Below, one piece after another: positions 1 through 11,817 of a DNA stretch of 64,000 bases (its first letter is position 1; every line of letters begins with the position of its first letter). The stretch comes from Graphilbum fragrans (lineage: Eukaryota > Ascomycota > Sordariomycetes > Ophiostomatales > Ophiostomataceae): contig LLKO01000020.1 of assembly GCA_001513895.1 (NCBI GenBank), positions 342,587 through 406,586 on the forward strand, read 5' to 3'. Under the pieces are notes generated by a model. That model was given only the letters and a program-made list of their open reading frames with translations, searched no databases and was not told the DNA's origin. The position numbers and the translations under genes were made by a program.

Positions 1-3000
1 TCTCTCAACTCGCAAATCAACATCGGCAGAGCCGAGTGAGCAGCTGTCTGCGGAAGACATCTAGAAACAAAAATGGGCCCTGGTCGGTCGCTCAGTCTTG
101 TCTGGCGGCCTGGCGATCGTGAAGGAGGGTGTGCTGCAAGGCCCCCTCTAGGATGGTCTTGAAGCACGTTTCTTTTTTTATCCAACACAGGCTGGTGGAC
201 AGAACTCCATAGGCTCTACATACATACTACCGTACGACTCCGACTGTACCCATTATCCGTCAATTTGAATTGGCTCCAGGCTCTCCCATTTTCTATCCAA
301 TGCCCTCCTTTCCTGGTCGGAGAGAGGGACTGCGAGAATGCCCAAAGCGGCTTGTGGCTGACGCCCATCATCGGCGCAATCAGGCACATGGCAATCAGTT
401 TGGTCATCACCTGTGACATTGCAACGGTCAACAACAAGCGTCAATCAAGGTCAACCCAACCGTCGCTGCCCGCAAAAGAAGCCCTGTGAGCCGGGAGTTG
501 GTGTGGAGATGGAGCCACTAATACGACATGAATTATAAGGTACAGAAACCCAGACAGGCCAAATTAACACTGAAAAAGGAAGAAGACAAAACCAGAGAAA
601 AACAGCACGGCAAGACAGGGAAAGATGACAAGGACAAGACAAGACCAAGACAGCGGCAGCCAACCTTGTTGTTGTGGGGCGGCCAAGCATGTCGTCTGTT
701 TCTTTTTCGCCTGCTTCTGGTTTTGTTTGGGGCGACCGCCATAGCATGAAGTCTGGCTATAAAAGCAGATTGTCTCCCACATACATAGCGGCCGCCCGCA
801 AAGCCGCAAAATTAAATGATCCAGGCTACGATTGCCTGACAGGCCCAGCGATCAAGGCTGCGATTGGCTGGGCCTTGTTTGTCATGGCAATATGGATAAA
901 GCGAGCGAGGAAATTGGGCACGACTCGGGGCTGGCACCACGGCAGAGCTTTTGTCAAGGCGACACTGGGGCGCTGAACAGGCAAGTACGTAAGATACACG
1001 TACGTAGTCGTGCTGCATCTGACCAAACAAGCAGCCATCGAGTGAACTGAGATGTGGAAGGATCGAAGGAAAGACGCAGAGAGCGGTTCACTTGCGGGCC
1101 AGATCGCCGTGGCCGCCCTTCCCCAGAAGCTCTCTCACGGCAGGAGCAACAAGATGCCGTTCTCCAGATATAGGAAGGAGCTATCTGTAGGTAGTCGGAC
1201 GGCGTGGGCCTCAGTGACCGACGGAAAGAGGGCCCTGCGTACCCACTGCTCCTTCTTCGAGCCCAGAGCGGCCTGCCTCTTCCCTTTCTGTCATTTCTGT
1301 CCATCAGTCTGCCTGTCTGCTATGGCGCCTCCTCTTACCTTCCCCACACAGAACAATATCGACGCAATTTATGAGCTCCCAATATACGCCCTAGAGAGTA
1401 AATGAATGAATCCATGTGTGCTTCATAACATGTTTATTCTTTGCCGCAGCATGGCTATGGCATGCAGTGCGCACACGAGCCTACGTTTGGATGGGTTCGC
1501 GAAAGTTGCCTCATGCTGTTCGACATAGCGCTGTGCCAGCCAAACGAGAAGCCGAGGCAAATCAAAGGAGAAAGATAACAGGTCGTTAATTGGACCAATT
1601 TCCATTTTTACCGCATACACATACGAGTTTACACATATACACATATACGTACGAGTCCCTTCCAATGCCATGTGCCACGGTTCCCTTCGCCCTCGCTCCC
1701 CCTAGTGACCGCCCAATTCTTGTGTGTATCCCGCAAATAGCCATGACCACTACGACAAGCAGCGCAGCTCCCCACGCTCGGCCCGCTGCCCTCTGATTTT
1801 TCGTCCGCACCCTCATTGGACAACGATCACCAGGTCTATATAGGGGGGAAAAGGGACGTGGAAAGCAACGGCAGATGCAATGGGCAGAGGGGCCGGGAGC
1901 ATATTGAGGACGGGCTGCACGGTAGACAGAGGCCTAGGATGCAACGCGGTTCGCCAGCTCTGGGGAGAAGACGATGGCCAGAAACGCCAAGACAAGGCAG
2001 ACTGGGGCATGTCAAATGCTTCAAAAAGGACGATTGGGGGTGAGGTGTGAAGCAAGATCACGCCCACGGAGTTGCACAGCTCTGACGGCGTTGGCCATAG
2101 TTGCACGAATAACTAGATTCGGTTTTGCCATCTCGGAGTGTATGAATGAAAGGGTGATGTCGACCGGTACAAAGCCTGTGCCTTCGGAGGACCATCCCTG
2201 CGATATTACAGGCAGATGTAGGAATGCAACCTTGACCGATAGGGCCAAGAGACACAAGTCCGATACCACAGCATGCAGTCCATAAATAAGATGCGAGAAG
2301 TTCGAAATGCCAAGAGAGAGCCATCATCTGCTCAGGTCACATCTAGACGTGGGCGTGAACGTTGTGTGCGACTCGATAGAGCGCAGGTCTCTTTATGTTT
2401 TCTGTTCTGTCCAGCATCGCGGTCCGGCCAGACATTAGCGGTCCTGCCGGCACCGTGGAACAAGACACGGCAATATTTCCTCATGCGGACGACGATGTGC
2501 AACGAGACACAGGAGGCCAGCCACAGTTTCGGCCTCCTTCCTCTGTGTCATGGCGACTTGTCACTCATTGGCCTTATCGGTCTTCGTAGTCCCCATTTCA
2601 TGCTGTGCCACTCCCGCCTTTTCGTGTCTCCGTCACACTCTGCTATCTCTTTTCTTTTTGTTGAAACGGCTACTGCCGTCAGCAGCAGCTTTGCTTTGCC
2701 AAATGATGCGATCAGACCACGCATCGAGCCTCCCTGGTTCCTTGTTTTTTTACTAGCGAACACCTTGTGCTCTGTATTCTATCTTTCTCAGCCCTGGCAC
2801 ATCCCCTCTTTCATCATTCCGGCTATTTACTAGACTCACGACAAGAGGTCCAAGGTTCTGCGTTCTAATGTTAACTAAGGCCCAGAGCGCTACCTCGCTA
2901 CCAACTATTAGCAGATGCCACCGGTTCCTGCTCGTATACAGCAATCCATGCGGCAGCTAGCCACCTTTCTCGTATACAGCAATGCATCTGCAACTAGACA

Positions 3001-4165
3001 GCAAAACCCACTTTCACAAGCGTTGGATCCGGGGAAGTCCCCATTCCCATCCTAGAGGGCCCCATTCGCTATTTCTTCCCGTGAGCCCCGACAACTTGGG
3101 GGGGCTTACTCTTAGTTACCCAGTATAAGGCGGGAGCGACAGAGTCCGCAGATCCTTGAAACGGGGGGCACAGCGGTCCTTATCTTGTTGTTTGCGGCAG
3201 CAGAGTGAGGAACGAATAAAGGATAAGCTTAGCATGCAAAACAGGGAGTCATGCATCGGAGTGTGTACACTGGACACGCGGAATGTGCCGAGACATTTCA
3301 ATATCGATGTAGCACTAGAGAGAGCGCTGCAGTGGGTAGGAGTACCATGGGCGAACATGGCATGGAAAGAGAAAGGCAACGCTAGGTAGCCATAGATGAG
3401 AAGCAGGCCAGCCATCCCTAGAACTACGGGAATGCGGGACGGAGATCAAGGAACACCAGTATATACCGAGGTCTAGTAAGAGGGGAGAAAGAGAAAGCTG
3501 AAAGGCGGCGCGCGAGAGAAAGGGCGAGAAAGCCAGCAGCCGACGCCCCATTCAGACCGAATAGATGAAGAGGGGGCGCGAGTTGGACATTGATTGCAGT
3601 TGGGAGATGATTTATGCGGTGCGCGACTATGATGGGCACCGGATGAAGCGGCGGCCGTCGAGGTAGTTCAGGAGATTCCAAGGGTAGTCTTCTGTGTGAA
3701 GAAAGCCTGTACCGTACCCCCTCGACGGCCACGTTTTCCTCGCGATCACCCCTGCCTCCACTGGTTCACCAGCAATGGTCAGTACGGTTCGCATGAGACG
3801 TCGTTTGTATGTAGCGTGTAGTTTATTTTCAAAGACTTCTATCAAAAGAAAAGCATGCTTATACCGTAATCTACGCCTCTGTTGAAAAGGCCCCTTAATG
3901 TTTTTGTCATGTCGAAAATCAAGTCGTCCGAAATGTCCGTCCCCCTTCCACCGAGGGCAAATAAAAATCAAGATCACACAAGTGTCCATCCCATTGATGG
4001 CAGTGGGCTGGCGAGCACAATTCGGGTTCGCCCGCCCCATCACACACCACGATGGTTCAGCGACGCCGTTGAGGTGACGCATCCAACAGTAGTTAGTAGT
4101 TAGTTTCTCCCGTACATCCTCCTGTCTATAAGCCTATATATAGGTCTATTCGACGAGGTTGTTGC
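1..4165. other. Intergenic, no recognisable gene
   Basis: No reading frame here has recognisable domains, plausible splice structure or conserved-looking composition. The open frames are short and read like chance translations. A purine-rich stretch at about 540-640 resembles the complement of the pyrimidine-rich leaders seen upstream of other leftward genes in this window, so it could belong to a leftward gene beyond the left edge; that is a guess. A short direct repeat (CTCGTATACAGCAAT) occurs at about 2932 and 2972. The last few hundred bases are probably the 3' UTR of the C1-tetrahydrofolate synthase gene. Confidence 0.5.
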
Positions 4166-7100
4166 TTAGAAAAGACCATCGATCTCGCCGGTCTCGGTGT
4201 CGACGTCGACATTGAGGTAGCCAGGGGCGGTCGGCAGACCAGGGATAGTCTGGATATCCGCAGCCAGGGCGTACCTGCTTGGTTAGCATTTGAAGAGGAG
4301 CGGGCGGAAAAAGAAGAGGGCAAAAGAACTCACAAGTAGCCGGCACCAGCCGCCATGCGGACGTCCCGGATAGGCACAGTGAAGCCGGTCGGGGCGCCCT
4401 TGAGATCGGGGTCGTGGGACAGCGAGTACTGGGTCTTGGCGACGCAGATGGGCAGGTTGCCGAAGCCCTGCTTGGTGTAGGTATCGACCTTTTTCTGGGC
4501 GAGCTCGCTGAACTCGACAGCGGCGGCGCCGTACATGTCGCAGGCAATCTTCTCGATGCGCTCCTGGATGGAGCCCTCGAGACTGTAGAGCAGGCGGAAG
4601 TTCTTCGGCTGCTCGCTGGCCTTGATGACGGCGTTGGCCAGGCTGACGGCGCCCTTGCCACCCTCGGCCCAGTGGTTGGACAGCACGGCGTCCTCGGCGC
4701 CGGCAGCCAGCGCCTCCTGGCGAATGACGTCGATTTCGGCGTCGGTGTCGGTGGAGAACTTGTTGATGGCGACGACGACGGGCACGCCGTAGCTGCGGGC
4801 GTTTTCAATGTGCTTGCGCAGGTTCACGCAGCCCTGGCGCAGAATGTCGACGTTCTCCTCGCGGTAGACGGCGTTGAGCGACGCTCCGGGAGCAATCGGC
4901 GGGCCGCCGCCGTGGACCTTGAGAGCACGCACAGTGGCCACGACAACGACGGCATCCGGGACAAGGCCCGAAGTGCGGCACTTGATGTTGAAGAACCGCT
5001 CGCCTCCCATGGTGAAGTCGAAACCAGCCTCGGTGATGACGAAGCCGGCCTTGGCGGCAGGGTCCTCGTCCGGCTCGGTGCCGGCCAGCTTGAGAGCCAG
5101 CTTGTCGGCTAGAATCGAGCTGTTGCCGATGCTAATGTTGGCAAACGGCCCGGCGTGCACAAAGACAGGCGTGCCCTCCAGCGACTGCATCAGATTGGGC
5201 TTGATGGCGTCACGCATCAGCGCCGTCAGCGCGCCGCCAGCACCAAGGTCGTCGCAGGTCACCGGGTCGCCGGCACGCGACGTGGCGACCACCATGCGGC
5301 CCAGGCGCTCGCGCATGTCGGCCAGGCTGGTGCTCAGAGCCAGAATGGCCATGCACTCGCTGGCGACGGAGATGTCGAAGCCGGTCTCGCGGGTCTGACC
5401 CTTTTCGGTCGACGCCGTCCCGACCGTGATGCCGCGCAGATGGCGGTCGTTCACGTCGAGGACGCGGCGCCAGGTGATGGTCTCGGGGTCGATGTCGAGA
5501 CGGGCGAACCGGCGGATCTCGTCGGGGGTCAGCGTGTCGGGGTCGGTCTTGTCGATGCCGAGCTTCTTGAGGCGGCGGAACATGACCGGGACAAAAGTCC
5601 GCTTGCCGCCCTTGGCCGGCACCAAACGCTTGTACAGCGGGCCATCCTTTTGCGTGTTCTCGTGGAAGATGCGCGTCTCCAGTGCGGCTGCCAGCAGGTT
5701 GTTGGCCGCCGTGATCGCGTGGATGTCGCCCGTAAGGTGCAGGTTGAACTCGTCCATCGGAATCACCTGGCTGTAGCCGCCACCGGCAGCACCGCCCTTG
5801 ATGCCGAAAGTAGGGCCCTGGCTCGGCTGCCGCACATTGGCAAACGTCACCCGGCCGATGTGGGCGCCCAGAGCCTGCGCCAGGCCCATGGTCGTCGTCG
5901 ACTTGCCCTCGCCGAGCGGCGTCGGCGTGATGCCGGTCACCACGACGTATTTGCCGTTGCGGCGGTGGTCGAGGCGCTGGAGCACGCTCAGGTCCACCTT
6001 GGCCTTGTAGGCGCCGTAGGGCTCCAGCTCGCCCTCGGTGATGCCGATTTCCGCAGCCACGCGCGTGATCTTCTTAGGGTGCTGTGCGCGCGACACGGCA
6101 ATGTCCGAGGGCACAGGGTCCAGCAGCCGCAGCGGCAGCGGCTGAATGTGGCGGTTCTTGAGGCTCTCAAAGTACGTCGACGCCGACTCGACCACGTTCT
6201 GCATCAGCATGGCCACGGTCATCGGGCCCACGCCACCCGGCACCGGCGTGATGTAGGAGGCCACCTTTTGCGCCGACTCGAAGTGCACGTCGCCCACAAG
6301 ACGCTGGCCCGACTTGCGGCTGGCATCCGGGATGTAGTTGGTGCCCACATCGATGACCACGGCACCGGGCTTCAGCCACTCGCCCTTGATGAACTCGGGC
6401 GAGCCAATCGCGGCCACTACGACGTCGGCCTTCTTGACGTGCTCCGCCAGATTTGCCGTGTGCGAGTGGCAGGTGGTCACGGTGGCGTTGGCGTTCTTCA
6501 GCAGGTAGGACACGGGGTTGCCGACAATATCGCTGCGGCCCACGACCACGGCGTCCTTGCCCTTGAGCTGGATGCCGGCCTCCTGCAGAAGCGCCATGAC
6601 GCCCTTGGGCGTGCAGGGAACAAAACGGGGGCGGCCGCCGCGCTTGGCCAGCTCGCCAATGTTGGAAGTGCCAAAGCCGTCGACGTCCTTCTCCTCGGCG
6701 ACGGCTGAAGTCACATTGTACTCCGACAGGTGCTTGGGTAGCGGCAGCTGCACCAGGATGCCGTGCACGGCCGGGTCGCTGTTGAGGCGGTAGATGTGCT
6801 CGAGCAGGTCCAGCTCCGAAATAGACTCGGGCAGATGGATGAGCTCGCAGAGAATGCCGGCCTAGAGGAGAGGGTCAGATTCTGTCGTCCAAGCACGTGA
6901 TGGGGGACATATTTACCTCTTCGGCCGCCTTGAGCTTCATGCGCACATAGGTAGCTGTGAAGTGCGGTCAGTTAGACAACTTGTTGTGAACAGAGAAGTC
7001 GTGACCACAGTTGGGTGGGGGTAAATAGGAACAGTGAACAAGCAATATGTCACATACTCGAGTCAGAGCGGTCGGCCACTGGTTTGTTAGCATGGTTCTC

Positions 7101-7614
7101 TTCCACAGGATCGAGAGGACATACCTTGGATGATCTTCAGGTTCGGCATGAACCGCGGGTTCGTCTTCTGCTTCTCGGCAATCTCGGCGTGGAGGTTCTC
7201 GCGGATGCGCTTGGCGAGCGCCGTGCCGTCAATCTTAATGGCGGCCATGGCGCTGGAGGTAGAAAACAGGCGGGGGGGAGGAAATGAGGAAAATGGGGAG
7301 GAGGGGAGGGGAGAGGAAATCGAGGAGCACAGGCGAGGCGAAGAGTTCGAAAACGAGGAGCTGCGAGCCGGGACAGCAAACCGCAGGCGAAGGGGGTTGC
7401 TGTAGGCAGGGCTGTTCTGTCGTCCAGGAAGTAGGCTTCGAGAAGGAAGAGTTGGGGAAGGGCGGCTTAGATCGGGTGTTGATAGGGGCGCTACCGGCCG
7501 ATTTGCGCGTGCAAAGGAGCCCAATGAACAAGATACCGAAAGCGTCCGCTTACTTGCATAACCACTACGCGTACAGGATGGTGGTACTCTGCAGTGCTGC
7601 CGGAACAACGACAT
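4166..7614 (-). CDS. MIS1/ADE3-like: C1-tetrahydrofolate synthase, trifunctional, with mitochondrial presequence
   Basis: The enzyme interconverts one-carbon tetrahydrofolate forms through three activities: methylene-THF dehydrogenase, methenyl-THF cyclohydrolase and 10-formyl-THF synthetase. Five exons on the minus strand: 7614-7125, 7078-7058, 6954-6917, 6861-4334, 4274-4166; together 1061 codons plus stop. Residues 1-122 are a basic, Ser/Pro-rich presequence ending in RLFSTSSA, just before MAAIKIDG, where cytosolic homologues start. The dehydrogenase/cyclohydrolase part includes the TYVRMK active-site block (split by the microexon) and the nucleotide-binding VVVGRSDIVGNP near residue 288. 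The synthetase part has the ATP-binding TPLGEGKSTTT near residue 490. The form starting at the internal Met would be 939 residues, close to yeast Ade3. The domain assignment is secure; dual targeting is inferred from the two starts. Confidence 0.96.
7246..7248 (-). promoter_or_regulatory. Internal in-frame start codon for a possible cytosolic form
   Basis: ATG in the context GCGCCATGG, a good eukaryotic initiation context, in frame with the upstream ATG at 7614 and with no other in-frame ATG between them. Leaky scanning or a shorter transcript starting between the two ATGs would give a protein without the presequence. Yeast has separate cytosolic (Ade3) and mitochondrial (Mis1) enzymes; one gene here could supply both. 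Confidence 0.55.
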
Positions 7615-8656
7615 GCTTCGTTTGTGTTAGATGCGATCGTCGATAAGATGCTGCAGCGGTTCAGAAAAAGGGAAATGGCTCGGCGAGGGTGGTCAGCGTT
7701 GCCCAGTCTGTGTCCAGGATCCAGTCAGTGTCCACACGCAACTCGCCTGGCCAGAAACGGCAAAATTGCTTTTCTAGGAAGTAGAGAATTTTTCTGGCCT
7801 GCGACGCAAAGCCCTAAAGCTTCTGACTCACTAACGATGGCACCCGAGCTTCTAACCTAGAGCCTCTAGTCGTCTGCAGCGAAGCGCTAGAAATAGAGAA
7901 AGTCGAGGAAGACCCGTCGCTCGGGGAGTTGGTCCGCGCTGGTGTTGGGAGTGAGAGAAGTGAAAGACCTGGAAGAGGCATGTATGTACAGCAAGAACTA
8001 CGATGCAGGTGAGCGACAGAAAAGACACGATGCTCTCGCGAATGCCGTCACAGTGCCCAAAGAAAAACCAGCCGCGTGCAACCGAACGGGAAGGCGCCAT
8101 CGACTGCCCGGATTGAACAACAGCGCGGCAGGAGCAGCCACTCCGAGTCCACCCAACGCGGATGCTTGCCGCTCGGACGGGATGTATAATAGAAATCGAT
8201 TTAGGGTCGTCTGGCTCGCCCAACCTACAATTTGCATTCTAGCACGATCATCACCAGGAGACTGAGCCGGCTCGGCGAAAGTGAGCGCTGCCGAGTTGGC
8301 CCTGGAGCTAAAGTCGGGCAACTGGCAATGCAAGCCGAGTAGGCTTAAGGTTAACGTAGATCTCCAACACTGCCACGTGCACGCCCATTTACGCTTACAC
8401 GGCTTTGTTTGACATAGTCCCGAACAAGCAGAAGCACAGACAGAGCGTATATTATAATAGACCAAGAGGTATCTTATTCCATGCCAATGTGTGATAGAAT
8501 CCGTTCATCGACTGCCCATCATGCATGTCCGTCCCGAAAACCCAGAGCTGAGCCTCTAATGTAACCTTTGCCAATTACACCATTTTCACCGTTGTCACCA
8601 TTTCGCCTTTCACATTTTCACCGTCGCCGTTTCCACCGTTAGCCCTCTTGGGCGCC
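7615..8656. other. Intergenic between C1-THF synthase start and MYG1 stop
   Basis: About 1 kb holding the promoter of the leftward C1-tetrahydrofolate synthase gene and the 3' UTR of the MYG1-like gene. A CACGTG hexamer occurs near 8374. No coding sequence can be supported. Confidence 0.5.
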
Positions 8657-9799
8657 CTACAGCTCCAGAGCCTTCTTCGCCATCGCCAGCGCGCCCTCGT
8701 ACGTCTTGTGGCCGCCGATGAAGCCCGACGCGTGCACGAAGATGGCCCCCTCCGGCACACTGCTGCCGGCCGCCAGAATCGCATCCAGATCGCCGTCCCG
8801 GTGGCCGCGCCATGCTTCCGGCAGCGGTTTGCGGCTCTCAAATGAGTCCCGGGCCGCCGGCACACACTGCACCCGCCAGTTGTCGCCCTTGTCCGGGTAC
8901 AGCACGTAGAGCACCGGCTGGCTGTCCGCCGCCGTCGCTTCCTCCGTGTACAAATGGTCCTTCCACGGGCACGACTGGCTGCGGAACACCAGCAGACGGC
9001 CCTGCGCGTCAAACGACGCCCGCTCCGCAAACGCCGCGCGCACCAGACTGCGCGCCGGCAGCCACGAGCGCACCAGGTAGTCCAGCTCGCGGTCAAACTC
9101 CTCGCCGATGCGCGCGCTCGCCAGCACAAACCGCGCGTCCTCGCCGGCCGCGCTCTGCTCCGCCTCGCTGTCGTTCCAGTTCGGGTTGAACCGCCCTACC
9201 ATGGCGCCCAGCGTGAACCCGCCGTCGGCAAACCGCTTCTCTAGTCCGCCAGCGGCTGCCAGCGCGGCCGGGTCGTAGGTGTCGATGCCGTTGTCGTGGG
9301 CGTCCAGCGCCTCCACAAAGCCCGTGTACAGCTTGCTGTAGAGCGTGTCAATGTCGGCGTCCGTCGCGGCAGCCTCGCCCTCCTCCTGCCTCTTCTGCTT
9401 CGTCTGCTGCTCATGCTCGCGTATTCTCCGCTCGATAATTCCGCGGCCGAAATGCATGTACACAAGCCCAGCCGAAGACAGCTTCGTCGGCCGCCCGGGG
9501 AACGTCGTGGTGAAGCCGCGCTGGTGGTGGTCGAAGCGGCGAGCCGGCGCATCGTACTGCCCGCCCACATCCACCACTGTGTGGCTGGCGTCTAGCACGG
9601 CCGGGTTACGCGTGCGCACCAGCTGGGCACCGGCGTAGTCGGGCACATGGCTTCGCAGCATATGCACAGCCAGAGCTTCGTCGGCGTGGAAGTGCCCATT
9701 GTGCGTGGCAATGGTGATCGGAGACGGGCCATCCGTCTTGAGCCGCTTAGCTGCTTGGTTTGCCATGGTTCTTGCAAGTCGGAATCGCAGAGGGAGCAT
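8657..9799 (-). CDS. MYG1: MYG1-family protein (UPF0160), DHH-like exonuclease
   Basis: Single exon of 380 codons. The protein carries the family hallmarks: THNGHFHADEALAV near residue 33, a VDVGGQYD block near 76, and FDHHQRGF with the DHH-type metal-binding triad near 89, followed by SSAGLVYMHFG. The C-terminal half contains the WKDHLY segment and ends in an FVHASGFIGGHKTYEGAL block typical of the family. Animal MYG1 is a 3'-5' RNA exonuclease found in nucleolus and mitochondria; the fungal role is extrapolated from that. Two starts are possible: 9799 (basic MLPLRFRLARTM leader, compatible with mitochondrial import) and 9766 (MANQAAKRLK, resembling a nuclear-type N-terminus). Confidence 0.93.
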   Translation of the reverse strand: MLPLRFRLARTMANQAAKRLKTDGPSPITIATHNGHFHADEALAVHMLRSHVPDYAGAQLVRTRNPAVLDASHTVVDVGGQYDAPARRFDHHQRGFTTTFPGRPTKLSSAGLVYMHFGRGIIERRIREHEQQTKQKRQEEGEAAATDADIDTLYSKLYTGFVEALDAHDNGIDTYDPAALAAAGGLEKRFADGGFTLGAMVGRFNPNWNDSEAEQSAAGEDARFVLASARIGEEFDRELDYLVRSWLPARSLVRAAFAERASFDAQGRLLVFRSQSCPWKDHLYTEEATAADSQPVLYVLYPDKGDNWRVQCVPAARDSFESRKPLPEAWRGHRDGDLDAILAAGSSVPEGAIFVHASGFIGGHKTYEGALAMAKKALEL

Positions 9800-10224
9800 T
9801 CGTGATCAGAGAATGCGCGAGGGGCAAAAAAACGGTGCTGCTCGATGCACCTTGGAAGACAAAAAATTGTGGAGGCACCCTGCAGGTCTATTACGGCCGT
9901 TCTCACTGGCCCAGCGAGGGGCTGCGTGCTGTATGCACTTACCCGAGCAAGCCTGGTTGATTAGTCATATGGTCACGTGGATCTCTCTACCCCGCCATAC
10001 ATATTCGGCGCACAAAATTGTGTGGAAAGACCCCACAGGCACGGTTAGTCTGCTTTTTGCTGGTTGAACGCAAAAATTAGGAAAAAGTTCGAGCGGCAAA
10101 AGCCAGAGTATCCACGATACACATCCTCACGACCCACGACCGCCACCACGACCTCGACATTCGCACTTCCTCACCCCCCTTTTCATTGTCTGAACATCGT
10201 TCGAGTTCGGGACCGCATTTCAAG
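9800..10224. promoter_or_regulatory. Divergent promoter shared by MYG1-like and eIF3i genes
   Basis: The 425 bases separate two head-to-head start codons. They include a CACGTG hexamer near 9974 (GTCACGTGGAT) and C/T-rich runs close to the eIF3i start. No open frame with gene-like features is present. Confidence 0.6.
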
Positions 10225-11452
10225 ATGAGACCTATTCTTCTCAAGGGGCACGAGCGCTCCCTGACGCAAGTCAAGTACGTTTTTTCGTCTTGTTTTCATT
10301 ATCCTTCGTGATGTGACGTGATGCCGAGATGAGCTTCAGGGGAGGGGGTTCCTGGCTAACAACCTTGCCCAGGTACAACCACGATGGCGACATGATCTTC
10401 TCGGTGTCCAAGGACCAGCATATCTCGGCCTGGTTCTCACATAACGGCGAGCGTCTGGCAACATACCACGGCCACCAGGGCGCCATCTGGACCGTCGACA
10501 TCGACCCGACAACCACCATCATGGCCAGCGGCTCGGCCGACAACACCATCCGTCTATGGAACATCAAGACCGGCGAGTGCCTCAAGACCTGGGACTTCCC
10601 GACGGCCGTCAAGCGCGTCGAGTTCAACCACGACGCCACCAAGCTGCTCGGCGTCACCGAGAAGCGCATGGGTCACTTGGGCACCATTGTCGTCCTCGAC
10701 ATCAAGCTCGACGTCGACGCCGAGCAGACCGACGAGCGCGATCTGACCATTGTCTGCGACGAGAGCAAGGCCACCGTCGCCGGCTGGAGCTACCTGTCCA
10801 AGTACATTATTGCCGGCCACGAGGACGGCTCCGTCTCGCAGTACGACGCCAAGGTTCGTCTCCTCCCCTATCTTGAACACAACGTCTCTTGCAGACTCAC
10901 TGACCACCCAGAATGGCGATCTGCTGTACAACGTCCCCATCCACGAGCTGGACATGCCCGTCACCGACCTGCAGTGGTCCGAGGACCGCACCTACCTCAT
11001 CACGGCCTCCAAGGACAAGTCCGCAAAGCTTCTCTCGGCCTCCGACCTCAAGATCCTCGCCACCTACGTCGCCGACACCCCGCTCAACACAGCCTGCATC
11101 ACCGCCCGGAAAGACTACGTCATCCTCGGCGGTGGCCAGGCCGCCATGGAGGTCACCCAGACTGCCGCCCACCAGGGCAAGTTCGAGGCCCGCTTCTACC
11201 ACAAGGTCTTTGAGGACGAGATCGGCCGTGTCCGTGGCCACTTTGGTCCTTTGGTAAGTGTCGCTCGTGCTCCTATCCAATATCACAACGAATAACTAAA
11301 CTAACCAACAGAACACCATCTCCGTGGACCCAACAGGAAAGGGCTACGCCAGCGGCGGTGAGGACGGCTACGTCCGCGTGCACCACTTCGACCAGGCCTA
11401 CTTTGACTTCCAGTTCGAGGTCGAGAGGGAGCAGAACCTGCTAAAGGTGTAA
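10225..11452 (+). CDS. TIF34: Eukaryotic translation initiation factor 3 subunit i
   Basis: Four exons: 10225-10274, 10373-10853, 10912-11253, 11312-11452, giving 337 residues; yeast Tif34 is 347. The protein is a WD40 propeller that begins MRPILLKGHERSLTQVKYN, the conserved start of eIF3i. It contains recognisable WD units (GHQGAIWTVDID, SADNTIRLWN, ITASKDKSAKLLS) and ends with SGGEDGYVRVHHFD. eIF3i is part of the eIF3 complex on the 40S ribosome during initiation scanning and acts in the cytoplasm. All introns are short (58-98 nt) with GT-AG ends; exon 1 is cut 17 codons into the gene. Confidence 0.97.
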
Positions 11453-11817
11453 TGGAGAAACCGGCGGGGCTTGGGTTGGTTATGTGTCATATCAAGTGTG
11501 TGCGTATATGCGGACACCTTTTCTGTCACCTTTCTGCTACATTTTATGGCGTTTTCTTGGAGTCTGGAAAAAAGAGGGGGGTATTGCGCTCCTCCGTTTT
11601 TTTTTTACGCGTATGAGTGTACTTAAGGACATGAGCATTGGGCGAGCACCGAAAAAATAAGTTAGAAAGCAAGCGTGGACAATGTTGTGTGCAAGTGCCG
11701 TCTTGGCAGAGGTTGGGTGTCAAAACCGTGGACGCCGAAAGACGACGGAAGCACACACGACTCAGCTCGTGTACTCCGTATATTGTTCTCGTGGCTCATA
11801 CTATACAAAGGGCGCCC
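11453..11817. other. Convergent 3' region of eIF3i and COQ7
   Basis: The 365 bases lie between two convergent stop codons and contain no gene. A TACTCCGTA motif copy lies at 11772-11780, and a T-run near 11597 may be part of a 3' processing region. Confidence 0.5.

Noticed and set aside
3627..4082. Minus-strand open frame of 151 codons just downstream of C1-THF synthase
   Set aside because: No recognisable motif and it lies where the 3' UTR is expected; composition is not gene-like.
5155..6708. Long plus-strand open frame of about 517 codons opposite C1-THF synthase
   Set aside because: It is the antisense shadow of a strongly conserved gene in GC-rich DNA; its translation is Arg/His/Val-rich without domains.
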